Source: an uncultured bacterium (GTDB lineage: Bacteria; Bacillota; Clostridia; Lachnospirales; Lachnospiraceae). Taken from it: a stretch of 32,988 nucleotides of DNA. Location of the stretch: NCBI GenBank assembly GCA_905215775.1, contig CAJMRM010000031.1, forward strand, positions 1-32,988, in the 5' to 3' direction. Below, piece after piece: positions 6,056 to 15,011 of the stretch. The position numbers and the translations under genes were made by a program. How positions within the stretch are numbered: the stretch's first letter is position 1; every line of letters starts with the position of its first letter. Below the pieces are notes generated by a model. It was given only the letters and a program-made list of their open reading frames with translations. It had not been told where the DNA came from and ran no database searches.

Positions 6056-8650
6056 ATGGAAGACAGCAGACAGAAACCGGGCTTCTTTGTCCGGCTGGCA
6101 ACTCTGATCGTAGATAAACGAAATCTGTTTTTCCTGCTGTACGCGGCAGGGATCGTTTTCAGTCTCATTTCACAGGGCTGGGTCCAGGTAAATAACGATA
6201 TTACCGATTATCTGCCGGAGGAGACCGAGACCCGTCAGGGCCTCCAGCTGATGGACGATGAATTTACCACCTTCGGAACAGCCCGGGTCATGATTTCCAA
6301 TATTACATATGAAAAAGCGGAGGACCTTAAGGATGTTATTGAGGCCATCCCCGGCGTTTCCTCCGTTACCTTCGGAGATCAGGTGGATGAGGATGAAAAT
6401 ACCATCGACGCCGATGACCGGGACGACTATTACAAGGACTCCGCCGCCCTGTACTCCGTGACCTTTGAAGGGGAGACCGACGATCCCGTCAGCGAAGCGG
6501 CCATGGTGCAGCTGAGGGAAACCCTGAAGGATTACGATCTTTCTATTTCCTCCGAAGTAGGAGAGGATGGTTCTGCAAGACTGGAAAAGGAGATGCAGAG
6601 CATTCTGGTGGTGGCCGCCATCACGATCCTGGTGGTACTTTTCCTGACCTCCAGGACCTACGGGGAGATCCCGGTGCTGCTCCTGACCTTTGTAGCCGCA
6701 GCCCTTTTAAATAAAGGGACCAACTATCTTCTGGGCGAGATCTCCTTTATTTCTGACTCCATCGCCGTTGTCCTGCAGCTTGCCCTGGCCATCGACTATG
6801 CCATCATCCTGTGCCACCGGTTCAGCGAGGAAAAGGAAACGGCGGATACCCGTACCGCCTGTATCCTGGCCCTGAGCAAGGCGATCCCGGAGATCTCCTC
6901 CAGCTGCCTTACCACCCTGGCCGGGCTGGCAGCCATGATGTTTATGCAGTTCGGCATCGGCATGGACCTGGGCATCGTTCTCATTAAGGCGGTGCTTTTC
7001 AGCATCCTTTCCGTATTTACCCTGATGCCAGGCCTTCTGATGCTGTTTTCAAAGCTCATTGAGCGGACGCCCCATAAGAGCTTTATCCCGAAGATCACCG
7101 CATGGGGCCGGTTCGTCACCAGCCTGAAATATATTACGCCTCCGCTTTTTGTGGCCGCCTTTGTGGCCGCCGCATATCTGGCAGGCAGCTGTCCGTATTC
7201 TTACGGCACCAATACGGTAAAGACCGAGAAAAAGAATGAAACCGAGATCGCCCGGGAGAACATTGACCGGGTATTTGGAAGCCAGAACACCCTGGCTGTG
7301 GTGGTCCCGGCCGGAGACTATGAGACCGAGGAGCGGCTTCTGAACCGCCTCAGCACCCTCCCGCAGGTAGATACTGCCCTGGGCCTGGCCAATGTGGAGG
7401 TGAAGGACGGATACGTTTTGACGGATGCCCTGACTCCCAGGCAGTTTTCCGAGCTGACGGATATGGATATGGAGATCTGCCGTCTGTTCTATAAGGCTTA
7501 CGCCGCCGACCGGGAGGAATATGTCCGGATCATCAACAACATTGATGTTTTTAAGGTTCCCATTATTGACATGTTCCAGTTTTTATACCAGTACGTGGGC
7601 GACGGATATCTGGACCAGGGATATATCACCCTGGACGACGATACCAGGAACGATCTGGATGATCTGAATAAGCAGATCATCGATGCAAAGGAACAGCTCC
7701 AGAGCGAACGGTACTCCCGGATGCTCCTGAATCTGGATCTTCCGGAAGAGGGGGAGGAGACCTTCGCATTCCTGGACACCCTTCATGAGGTGATCGGAGG
7801 CTATTATCCTGCCGGAAGCTTTTACCTGGTGGGCAATTCCACCAGCGATTATGATCTGGCGTCCTCCTTCTCCCACGACAATACGCTGATTAGTGTGCTG
7901 ACCATCGTGTTCGTGATCCTGGTGCTTTTATTTACCTTTATGTCCGTGGGCCTTCCGGTGCTGCTGATCCTGGTGATCCAGGGCAGCGTGTGGCTGAATT
8001 TCTCGTTCCCCACGCTCCAGAACAGCCCCGTATACTTTTTAAGCTATCTGATCGTCAGCTCCATCCAGATGGGCGCCAACATCGACTACGCCATTGTGAT
8101 CTCCAGCCGCTACCAGGAGCTGAAAAACAAAATGCCCCGGAGGGAAGCCATGATCGAGACGCTGAACCTGTCGTTCCCCACGGTCTTCACCTCCGGCACC
8201 ATCATGGCCTCTGCCGGGATCTTTATCAGTAAAATGACCACAGATCCGGCCATCTATGCCGTAGGCCTGTGCATCGGCCGGGGAACCATTATTTCCATGC
8301 TCTTAGTCATGGGGATCCTCCCGGGCATCCTGCTCCTGGGTGATACCATCATCGACCGGACGACCTTTAATATCAAATATCCGGCCATTGTCCAGACCAC
8401 AGAGGCTGTGGGCATGGTACGGCTGGACGGACGGATCCGCGGTACGGTTTCCGGCAAGATCGACGCCGAGGTCCACGGAGTCCTGATGGGAGACGTTTCC
8501 GCTGTGATCTCAGCGGGGAATCCGGATGCGGTACAGGTCATCGGAGAGCTGCCGGACGGCAGGGCAGCCGGGGGGACGGCGGGCCCCATGGATGAAGCGC
8601 CAGAACCTCACACCAGCACGGAGAAAGGAGAAAATGACCATGAAGCATAA
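6056..8650 (+). CDS. MMPL/RND-superfamily membrane transporter
   Basis: The 864-aa protein has the two-fold architecture of MMPL transporters: an N-terminal membrane helix, an extracellular domain, a multi-helix membrane block, a second extracellular domain and a second block. The functional-helix motifs are DYAII (near residue 245) and the matching IDYAIV (near residue 675), each with the usual acidic residue. It should be a proton-driven exporter of lipids, wall precursors or hydrophobic compounds; the substrate cannot be read. About 90 hydrophilic residues follow the last helix, with a G-x-I/V-x-G-x-V rhythm (RGTVSGKIDAEVHG) reminiscent of bactofilin-like beta-helices. It is divergent from tetR and overlaps the next gene by 11 bases, so the two are probably co-translated. 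Confidence 0.92.
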   Translation: MEDSRQKPGFFVRLATLIVDKRNLFFLLYAAGIVFSLISQGWVQVNNDITDYLPEETETRQGLQLMDDEFTTFGTARVMISNITYEKAEDLKDVIEAIPGVSSVTFGDQVDEDENTIDADDRDDYYKDSAALYSVTFEGETDDPVSEAAMVQLRETLKDYDLSISSEVGEDGSARLEKEMQSILVVAAITILVVLFLTSRTYGEIPVLLLTFVAAALLNKGTNYLLGEISFISDSIAVVLQLALAIDYAIILCHRFSEEKETADTRTACILALSKAIPEISSSCLTTLAGLAAMMFMQFGIGMDLGIVLIKAVLFSILSVFTLMPGLLMLFSKLIERTPHKSFIPKITAWGRFVTSLKYITPPLFVAAFVAAAYLAGSCPYSYGTNTVKTEKKNETEIARENIDRVFGSQNTLAVVVPAGDYETEERLLNRLSTLPQVDTALGLANVEVKDGYVLTDALTPRQFSELTDMDMEICRLFYKAYAADREEYVRIINNIDVFKVPIIDMFQFLYQYVGDGYLDQGYITLDDDTRNDLDDLNKQIIDAKEQLQSERYSRMLLNLDLPEEGEETFAFLDTLHEVIGGYYPAGSFYLVGNSTSDYDLASSFSHDNTLISVLTIVFVILVLLFTFMSVGLPVLLILVIQGSVWLNFSFPTLQNSPVYFLSYLIVSSIQMGANIDYAIVISSRYQELKNKMPRREAMIETLNLSFPTVFTSGTIMASAGIFISKMTTDPAIYAVGLCIGRGTIISMLLVMGILPGILLLGDTIIDRTTFNIKYPAIVQTTEAVGMVRLDGRIRGTVSGKIDAEVHGVLMGDVSAVISAGNPDAVQVIGELPDGRAAGGTAGPMDEAPEPHTSTEKGENDHEA

Positions 8651-11600
8651 TGCAAAGAGAATTTCCGCAGTGATCCTGTCTGCAGTCCTGGCAGTTTCCT
8701 CCTTTACCCCCATACACGCCTATGCGGACGGAGACGTGATCCAGATCTCCAGCGCCGAGGACTTCGCAGCCTTTTCTAAGCGCTGTACGCTGGACTCCTG
8801 GTCCAAGGGAAAGACGGTAAACCTGACGGCGGATATCAGCCTGTCCGGGACAGATTTTTCCCCGGTGCCGGTCTTCTGCGGCACCTTCAACGGAAACGGC
8901 CATACGATTTCCGGCCTGGAGCTGGACGGAGGAAACTCCTACCAGGGACTCTTCCGGTTTGTGGAACAGGACGGCGTCATAAACGGCCTGACAGTTTCCG
9001 GAACCGTATCGGCAGACGGAGCCCAGGAATACGTGGGCGGCATTGCCGGCAGCGTCCGCGGGACTGTGCGGGACTGCAGCTTTGAGGGAGTCATCGACGG
9101 GACCATGTATGTGGGCGGCATTGCCGGCATCACAGAAAAAACAGGCCGGATCGAAAACTGCCGCGTCATCGGGATGATCCAGGGAGAAAAATACATTGGA
9201 GGCATCACCGGACGCAACGACGGCTCTGTTTCCTCTTCCATCAACCATGCCAGGATCAATCCCCTGGCCGGAGGTCTCAGCGCCAGCCTGGAGGACGAGA
9301 CTCCGGCGGACGTAACGGATAATGCCCTGGACCGGACGGAAAACACCCTGGAAAACGCCAGGGATACAGCCGAGGTATCCCAGGATACCGGCGGCATCGC
9401 CGGCTTTTCCAATGGAAATATCATAAACTGTACCAATGAAGGGGGCGTAGGATACCCCCATGTGGGCTATAATGTGGGCGGGATCGCAGGACGCACCACC
9501 GGCTACCTTTCCGGCTGCACCAATAAGGGAAAGATCCAGGGACGGAAGGACGTGGGCGGCATTGCCGGCCAGCTTGCGCCCGACATCCAGCTGATCTTTT
9601 CCACAGACACTCTGGATAAGCTGGACCACGAATTATCTGTGCTTTCCAGCCTGGCCGACAGCGCCATGGACCATACGGACGGAAACCGGGATGTGATCTC
9701 CAGGCGTCTGGATGCCATTTCCGATTATGCAGAGTCTGCCTCAGACCATACCTCGGACCTGGCCGATATGACCGTGGACTGGGCCGACGGAAACCTGGAG
9801 GTCATCAACGATCTCATGGACCGGGTCGGCGATACCGTGGACCGGCTGGATGAGATCACCGGCAGCGCCGAAGGGATCCTGGACACCGTCGGGGAAGGCG
9901 TGGACCTCCTGGAGGACTGTGTGAACGAGACTGGAAGCGCCCTGGGCGCAGGAGCCAAGGGCGAGCAGGAGCTCCGGGATATGATCCAGAAAATGAAGGA
10001 CTACAATGCCATCCAGAAGGAATGTGCCGCCGCCATACGGGAGGATGCGAAAAAAATGCTGAAGGCCCTGGCGGAGGGCGATCTGGAAGGCGCCTCCGAG
10101 CTGGCTGAGGATATGGAGGAGCAGGCGGCAGAATATAAGAAGGCCGGCCAGGATAAGCGGGAAACTCTGAAAAAATTCCGGGAGGCCATTGCAGACCTTC
10201 CTGCCATTGCGGATAAGCTGAGGGGAAGCGCTGGAAGCCTGGAGGAGGCCATGGACACCCTGGAGCATGTTTCCTATGATGTGGCCGACACGGCCGCAGA
10301 GGTACACCGTCTGTTCCGGGACCTGGCAGACCGGGACGATATCCAGTTCCAGACCCTGGGAGACGATTATAAGGCCAAGGGCGACCAGGTCCATGATTCA
10401 GTCAGCGCCATCGGAGACCAGCTGGAGCTTTTGAACCAGGAGGTGGGGACCACAGGAGACACGCTCTCCGCAGACATGCGGAGCTTAAAGGACCAGCTCC
10501 GGGTCATCAGCGACATTCTGGATGACGCGGCCGATGACGCCAGGGATACCGATAAGGACGAACTCTGGAGCGACGTATCCGAAGAAGAGATTTACAGAAC
10601 CACCGTCGGAATGGCCGAGGGCTGCGTCAATAACGGCGTAGTGGAGGGCGATATCAATGCCGGTGGCGTGGCCGGAGCCATGGCGGTAGAAAGCGCCATG
10701 GACCCGGAGGACGACATCGAGCAGGTGGGAGACGATTCCTTCAGCTTCCATTATGAGACCCGGGCTATTCTTTTAAATTGTGAGAACCGGGTTCCTGTGA
10801 CTGCCCGGAAGGATTACGCCGGAGGGATCACCGGCCGCATGGATCTGGGCTATATCCTGGAATGCAGAAACTACGGAAATGTGGAAAGCACCGACGGAAG
10901 CTATGTGGGCGGCATTGCCGGAAGCTCTTCCTCCACCATCCGCAGGTCCCAGAGCAAATGTATGGCATCGGGAAAGAACTTCGTAGGGGGCATTGCAGGA
11001 GACGCCTACAACCTGCTGGAAAATCTGGCCTTCGTATCGGTCCGGGACGCTGAGATGTACAGCGGCGCCATTGCCGGACGGGTGGACAGCGAAGGCGAGG
11101 TTTCCGGAAACCGTTTTGTGGATAACGGAAGCGCCGGCATCGACGGGGTCAGCTACGCAGGAAAGGCCGAGCCTGTGGCCTATGAAAGCCTGATGGCTGA
11201 GGAAAATGCCCCGGAGGAATTCCGTAAATTCACGCTGACCTATCTTGCGGACGATACCCTCACGGGCCGTGTTTCCTGTAAATATGGAGAGCCGCTTTCC
11301 GGCCTTGCCGTTCCCTCTGTGCCGCAGAAGCCGGGATATCATGGGGAATGGGAGCCGGTCGGGGAGGACACCATCACCTTTGACCATGTGCTGAAGGCGG
11401 TTTACACTCCCCATGTGACCACCGTGGAAAGCAGCGCCCGGCGGGACGACGTGCGGGCTGTGATCCTGGCCGAGGGTACCTTCCATGAAGACACCGGGCT
11501 TTCCGCAGAAAAAATCTCTGAGGAAAAGAACCGTGAGGTCTGGAGGATCTCTCTTACCGGCGATCTGGGCGGAGAAGGGGAAGACACGGAAACCTATACC

Positions 11601-11921
11601 TACCGGTTCATCCTTCCGGCAGACTGGGAAAACGCCGTTCTGACTCTCAAAACAGACCAGGGTATGGAAGCTGCAAGCGCAGAAAAGGACCAGAGCGCTC
11701 TGGTATTTTCCACGGGCCTGACAGATTTTGAGCTGACTGCAGAAAAGGCCGGTACGGGCGTTCCGGGGGGCTGGATCCTTATTCCCGCCATAGGAGCGGC
11801 CGCAGCGGCTGTGATCCTTGTATTCTTTGTGGTCCGAAAGAAAAAAGCCGCGGCTTCACAGGCGTCCGCAGCTCCTGCGGAGCAGGACCAGAAGGCGGAA
11901 AAAGATTCGCCGTTGAAATAA
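8640..11921 (+). CDS. Secreted, membrane-anchored GLUG-repeat / coiled-coil surface protein
   Basis: The 1093-aa protein starts with a signal peptide (MKHNAKRISAVILSAVLAVS, cleavage near THAYA-like IHAYA). Two blocks of GLUG-type repeats with VGGIAG cores follow, near residues 132, 158, 187, 250, 279 and 305, and again near 675, 727, 756, 783 and 808. Between them, residues about 320-640 form a long acidic, heptad-like helical region (coiled coil). A short InlB-like B repeat follows (CKYGEPLSGLAVPSVPQKPGY). The C-terminus has a membrane helix (WILIPAIGAAAAAVILVFFVV) and a basic cytoplasmic tail. ATG 8640 was chosen because AAGGAG lies 9 bases upstream, whereas ATG 8634 is too close. Operon position suggests it works with the MMPL transporter. 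Confidence 0.87.
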   Translation: MKHNAKRISAVILSAVLAVSSFTPIHAYADGDVIQISSAEDFAAFSKRCTLDSWSKGKTVNLTADISLSGTDFSPVPVFCGTFNGNGHTISGLELDGGNSYQGLFRFVEQDGVINGLTVSGTVSADGAQEYVGGIAGSVRGTVRDCSFEGVIDGTMYVGGIAGITEKTGRIENCRVIGMIQGEKYIGGITGRNDGSVSSSINHARINPLAGGLSASLEDETPADVTDNALDRTENTLENARDTAEVSQDTGGIAGFSNGNIINCTNEGGVGYPHVGYNVGGIAGRTTGYLSGCTNKGKIQGRKDVGGIAGQLAPDIQLIFSTDTLDKLDHELSVLSSLADSAMDHTDGNRDVISRRLDAISDYAESASDHTSDLADMTVDWADGNLEVINDLMDRVGDTVDRLDEITGSAEGILDTVGEGVDLLEDCVNETGSALGAGAKGEQELRDMIQKMKDYNAIQKECAAAIREDAKKMLKALAEGDLEGASELAEDMEEQAAEYKKAGQDKRETLKKFREAIADLPAIADKLRGSAGSLEEAMDTLEHVSYDVADTAAEVHRLFRDLADRDDIQFQTLGDDYKAKGDQVHDSVSAIGDQLELLNQEVGTTGDTLSADMRSLKDQLRVISDILDDAADDARDTDKDELWSDVSEEEIYRTTVGMAEGCVNNGVVEGDINAGGVAGAMAVESAMDPEDDIEQVGDDSFSFHYETRAILLNCENRVPVTARKDYAGGITGRMDLGYILECRNYGNVESTDGSYVGGIAGSSSSTIRRSQSKCMASGKNFVGGIAGDAYNLLENLAFVSVRDAEMYSGAIAGRVDSEGEVSGNRFVDNGSAGIDGVSYAGKAEPVAYESLMAEENAPEEFRKFTLTYLADDTLTGRVSCKYGEPLSGLAVPSVPQKPGYHGEWEPVGEDTITFDHVLKAVYTPHVTTVESSARRDDVRAVILAEGTFHEDTGLSAEKISEEKNREVWRISLTGDLGGEGEDTETYTYRFILPADWENAVLTLKTDQGMEAASAEKDQSALVFSTGLTDFELTAEKAGTGVPGGWILIPAIGAAAAAVILVFFVVRKKKAAASQASAAPAEQDQKAEKDSPLK

Positions 11922-11941
11922 TGACCGATCTGTTGTATGAT
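11913..11941 (+). promoter_or_regulatory. Sigma-A promoter of the zf-HC2-polA operon
   Basis: TTGAAA (11913-11918) and TATGAT (11936-11941) are separated by exactly 17 bases. The -35 lies in the last codons of the surface-protein gene and the -10 overlaps the first base of the terminator stem. The predicted transcription start (about 11948) falls within the 5' arm of that hairpin. Confidence 0.7.
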
Positions 11942-11969
11942 GGAGGCAGTAAGATCTGCCTCCATTTTT
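11941..11969 (+). terminator. Rho-independent terminator of the MMPL/surface-protein operon
   Basis: TGGAGGCAG (11941-11949) pairs perfectly with CTGCCTCCA (11956-11964) around a 6-base loop and is followed by five T. It lies 20 bases after the surface-protein stop. The overlapping promoter would start RNA inside the 5' arm, so only read-through transcripts from upstream should terminate here. Confidence 0.88.
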
Positions 11970-11996
11970 GGCAGTATGGAAAGGAGTGTGCCGGTG

Positions 11997-12353
11997 ATGA
12001 CATGCATGGAAGCGGAAAAAATGGTGATCCCCTATATCAAGGACCAGCTTTCGATGACCGAATTAGAGGATTTCATTGAGCACATCAGGACCTGTGAGAA
12101 CTGCCGGGAAGAGCTGGAGATCCATTATATGGTGGATGTGGGCCTGAAAAAGCTGGACGAGGCCGACGGTACCTACGATATCGTCGGAGATCTGAAGCGG
12201 AAGCTGGAGGGCTCGGAAAATACACTGCGGCACTTTTTTACGTTCCAGGTGGCCCGCTACGCCGTCAGCACCCTGATGGCCATGGCTCTGGCCGTCATGT
12301 TTCTTCTGCAGCTCAGGATCTGGAAGCAGGCAGGCTTCTTTATATCATTTTAG
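11997..12353 (+). CDS. Small zf-HC2 (anti-sigma-like) membrane protein
   Basis: The 118-aa protein has an N-terminal zinc-finger-like segment with H29, C33 and C36 in HIRTCENC, the HxxxCxxC signature of zf-HC2/ZAS anti-sigma domains. A charged linker and one membrane helix near the C-terminus follow (YAVSTLMAMALAVMFLLQL, about residues 88-106). No sigma factor gene is adjacent; it is the first gene of the polA operon and ends 9 bases before polA. The ATG at 11997 has GGAAAGGAG 10 bases upstream; GTG 11994 is the alternative. The longer reading from 11937 would begin inside the promoter and is rejected. It may regulate an unlinked factor, or be a membrane protein that merely uses the fold. Confidence 0.75.
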   Translation: MTCMEAEKMVIPYIKDQLSMTELEDFIEHIRTCENCREELEIHYMVDVGLKKLDEADGTYDIVGDLKRKLEGSENTLRHFFTFQVARYAVSTLMAMALAVMFLLQLRIWKQAGFFISF

Positions 12354-12362
12354 GAGACGATT

Positions 12363-14996
12363 ATGGAAAAACTGGTACTGATCGACGGGCACAGTATACT
12401 AAACCGTGCCTTTTACGGTGTTCCCGGGCTGACCAATTCCGAGGGACTCCATACCAATGCTGTTTATGGTTTTTTAAATATTCTTTTTAAGCTTCTGGAG
12501 GAAGAGAAACCGGAATATCTGGCTGTGGCCTTCGACCTGAAAGCCCCCACCTTCCGCCACACCATGTACGACGCATACAAAGGAACGAGAAAGCCCATGC
12601 CGGAAGAGCTCCACGAGCAGGTTCCCCTGATGAAGGAGGTCCTGACGGCCATGGGCATTCCGATTTTTACGAGAGAGGGCTATGAGGCCGACGATATCCT
12701 GGGAACCGTGGCGAAAAAAGCCCAGGCGGCCGGCATGGAAGTGACGGTGGTATCCGGAGACCGGGACCTTCTCCAGCTTTCTGACAGCCACATCAAGATC
12801 AGCATCCCGAAAACCAGCCGCGGGATCACGGAGGTCCATAATTATTATCCCGGGGACGTGGAGCGGGAATACCATGTGACGCCGGAGCAGTTCATCGACG
12901 TAAAGGCCCTCATGGGAGACACCTCTGACAATATTCCCGGAGTTCCCTCCATCGGGGAAAAAACGGCGACCAATCTGATCCTGCAGTTCGGCAGCGTAAA
13001 CGGCGTGTATGAGCATCTTTCAGAGGTAAAGCCGCCCAGGGCGAAAAAATCCCTGGAGGAGCACCGGGATCTGGCGGAGCTCTCCTATAAGCTTGCAAAG
13101 ATCTGCATTGAGGCTCCAGTGGAATTTTCTCCGGAGGAGGCCAGGATCGGGGATCTTTATACAAAAGAGGCGTATGAGTACATGAGCCGTCTGGAATTCA
13201 AATCCCTGCTGGCGCGCTTCGGGGATCATGTGAAAAAAGAGGCTGCGGCTTCCCTGGATTTCCGTGCCGTGACGGATCTGGCCGAGGCCGAAGCCCTGTT
13301 TTCCGAGGCCATGGAGGCCGACCGGGCCGGAGCCGTCCTGCTGGCGGAGGGCCGGGAGATTTCCGGAGCCGCCCTGTGTCTGGACAGCCAGAGGGCGTAT
13401 CTGGTCTCCAGGGGGGGCTTCCTCACAGGAGACTATCTTGCCGGAAAAATGACGGCTCTGTACCGGACCGGCCATGTATGGACCCTGGGGCTCAAAAGCC
13501 AGCTTCCGTTCCTGGAGCTGGGCTACGGGGATCCTGTGTATGACGCCGCCGTAGCCGCCTACCTTTTAAATCCCCTGAAGGATACCTACGACTACGACGA
13601 TCTGGCCAGGGACCATCTGGGACTTACCGTTCCCTCCAGGACCGACCTTTTAAAAAAGCTGACGTATGCGGAGGCCATGGATCAGGAGCCGGAAGCCTTC
13701 CTGTCCTTTGCCGGCTTTCTTGGCCACTGTGCCTTCCTGTCCGGCGGAGTCCTTATGGAAAAGCTGAAGGCCGAGGGAATGGAAAAGCTGTACCGGGAGA
13801 TCGAGCTGCCTCTGATCTATGCCCTTTACCATATGGAGGAAGAGGGGATCGCCGTAAAACGGGAGGAGCTTTCCGCCTACGGCGAAAAGCTAAAGCGGCA
13901 GATCGCCGTCCTGGAGCAGGAGATCTGGGATATGACCGGAAGCCAGTTCAACATCAATTCTCCGAAGCAGCTGGGTGAGGTACTGTTTGAAAAAATGGGC
14001 CTGAAGGGCGGGAAGAAGACAAAGACCGGCTATTCCACCGCCGCCGACGTGCTGGAAAAGCTGGCCCCCGATCATCCGGTGGTGAGAAAGATCCTGGATT
14101 ACCGGACGTATACGAAGCTCAGCTCCACCTATGCCGAGGGCCTTGGCAGCTTTATCGGGCCGGACGGCAGGATCCACAGCCGCTTCAACCAGACCATTAC
14201 GGCCACCGGACGGATCTCCAGCACGGAGCCCAATCTCCAGAATATCCCCATCCGCATGGAGCTGGGGCGGGAGATCCGGAAGGTATTCGTTCCCAGGGAC
14301 GGCTTTGTGTTCCTGGATGCCGATTATTCCCAGATCGAGCTCCGGGTGCTGGCCCATATGTCGGGTGATACCCGGCTCATCGAAGCCTACCGGAGCGCCC
14401 AGGACATCCATGCCATCACAGCCTCCCAGGTGTTCCATATTCCCCTGGACCAGGTGACGCCCCTGCAGCGGCGCAACGCCAAGGCGGTAAACTTCGGCAT
14501 CGTCTATGGAATCAGCGCCTTTGGGCTCAGCGAGGATCTGAGCATCTCCAGAAAAGAGGCTGTGGAATATATCAACCAATACTTTGAAACGTATCCGGGC
14601 GTAAAGACCTTCCTGGACGGCCTGGTGGCCGACGCCAGAGAGACGGGCTTTGTTTCCACCATGTTCGGACGGCGGCGTCCTGTGCCGGAGCTTAGCTCTG
14701 CCAATTTCATGCAGCGCTCCTTCGGAGAACGGGTGGCCATGAATTCCCCGATCCAGGGAACGGCCGCCGACATCATAAAGATCGCCATGATCCGGGTGGA
14801 CCGGAGACTCCGGGAAGAGGGGCTGAGGTCCAGACTGATCCTGCAGGTCCACGATGAGCTCCTGGTGGAAACGGCCATCCAGGAAAAGGAACAGGTGGAG
14901 CGGATCCTGTCTGAGGAGATGCGTCAGGCGGCTTCTCTTAAGGTTGCCCTGGAGATCGACATGCACGACGGAAAAAACTGGTTTGAAGCAAAATAA
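12363..14996 (+). CDS. polA: DNA polymerase I
   Basis: The 877-aa protein has the 5'-nuclease domain in the first 290 residues (LIDGHSILNRAFYG, EADDILGT, VSGDRDLLQL, LMGDTSDNIPGVPSIGEKTA). A middle domain follows, then a family A polymerase domain with motif A (DADYSQIELRVLAHMSGD), motif B (RRNAKAVNFGIVYG) and motif C (VHDEL). The middle region, where a proofreading exonuclease would carry the DxE motif, reads GAVLLAEGREISGAAL and lacks the acidic residues. It is therefore probably proofreading-deficient, as in Bacillus-type Pol I. It fills gaps and removes RNA primers. AGGAG precedes the ATG, and coaE follows 15 bases after the stop. Confidence 0.97.
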   Translation: MEKLVLIDGHSILNRAFYGVPGLTNSEGLHTNAVYGFLNILFKLLEEEKPEYLAVAFDLKAPTFRHTMYDAYKGTRKPMPEELHEQVPLMKEVLTAMGIPIFTREGYEADDILGTVAKKAQAAGMEVTVVSGDRDLLQLSDSHIKISIPKTSRGITEVHNYYPGDVEREYHVTPEQFIDVKALMGDTSDNIPGVPSIGEKTATNLILQFGSVNGVYEHLSEVKPPRAKKSLEEHRDLAELSYKLAKICIEAPVEFSPEEARIGDLYTKEAYEYMSRLEFKSLLARFGDHVKKEAAASLDFRAVTDLAEAEALFSEAMEADRAGAVLLAEGREISGAALCLDSQRAYLVSRGGFLTGDYLAGKMTALYRTGHVWTLGLKSQLPFLELGYGDPVYDAAVAAYLLNPLKDTYDYDDLARDHLGLTVPSRTDLLKKLTYAEAMDQEPEAFLSFAGFLGHCAFLSGGVLMEKLKAEGMEKLYREIELPLIYALYHMEEEGIAVKREELSAYGEKLKRQIAVLEQEIWDMTGSQFNINSPKQLGEVLFEKMGLKGGKKTKTGYSTAADVLEKLAPDHPVVRKILDYRTYTKLSSTYAEGLGSFIGPDGRIHSRFNQTITATGRISSTEPNLQNIPIRMELGREIRKVFVPRDGFVFLDADYSQIELRVLAHMSGDTRLIEAYRSAQDIHAITASQVFHIPLDQVTPLQRRNAKAVNFGIVYGISAFGLSEDLSISRKEAVEYINQYFETYPGVKTFLDGLVADARETGFVSTMFGRRRPVPELSSANFMQRSFGERVAMNSPIQGTAADIIKIAMIRVDRRLREEGLRSRLILQVHDELLVETAIQEKEQVERILSEEMRQAASLKVALEIDMHDGKNWFEAK

Positions 14997-15011
14997 ATCT
15001 GAGGCGGTAAA

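Noticed and set aside
8538..9629. Long minus-strand open frame (363 codons) opposite the GLUG protein gene
   Set aside because: It lies wholly antisense to a gene with signal peptide, repeats and membrane anchor, has no recognisable domain and no ribosome site. Long antisense frames are expected with this GC-rich third-position bias.
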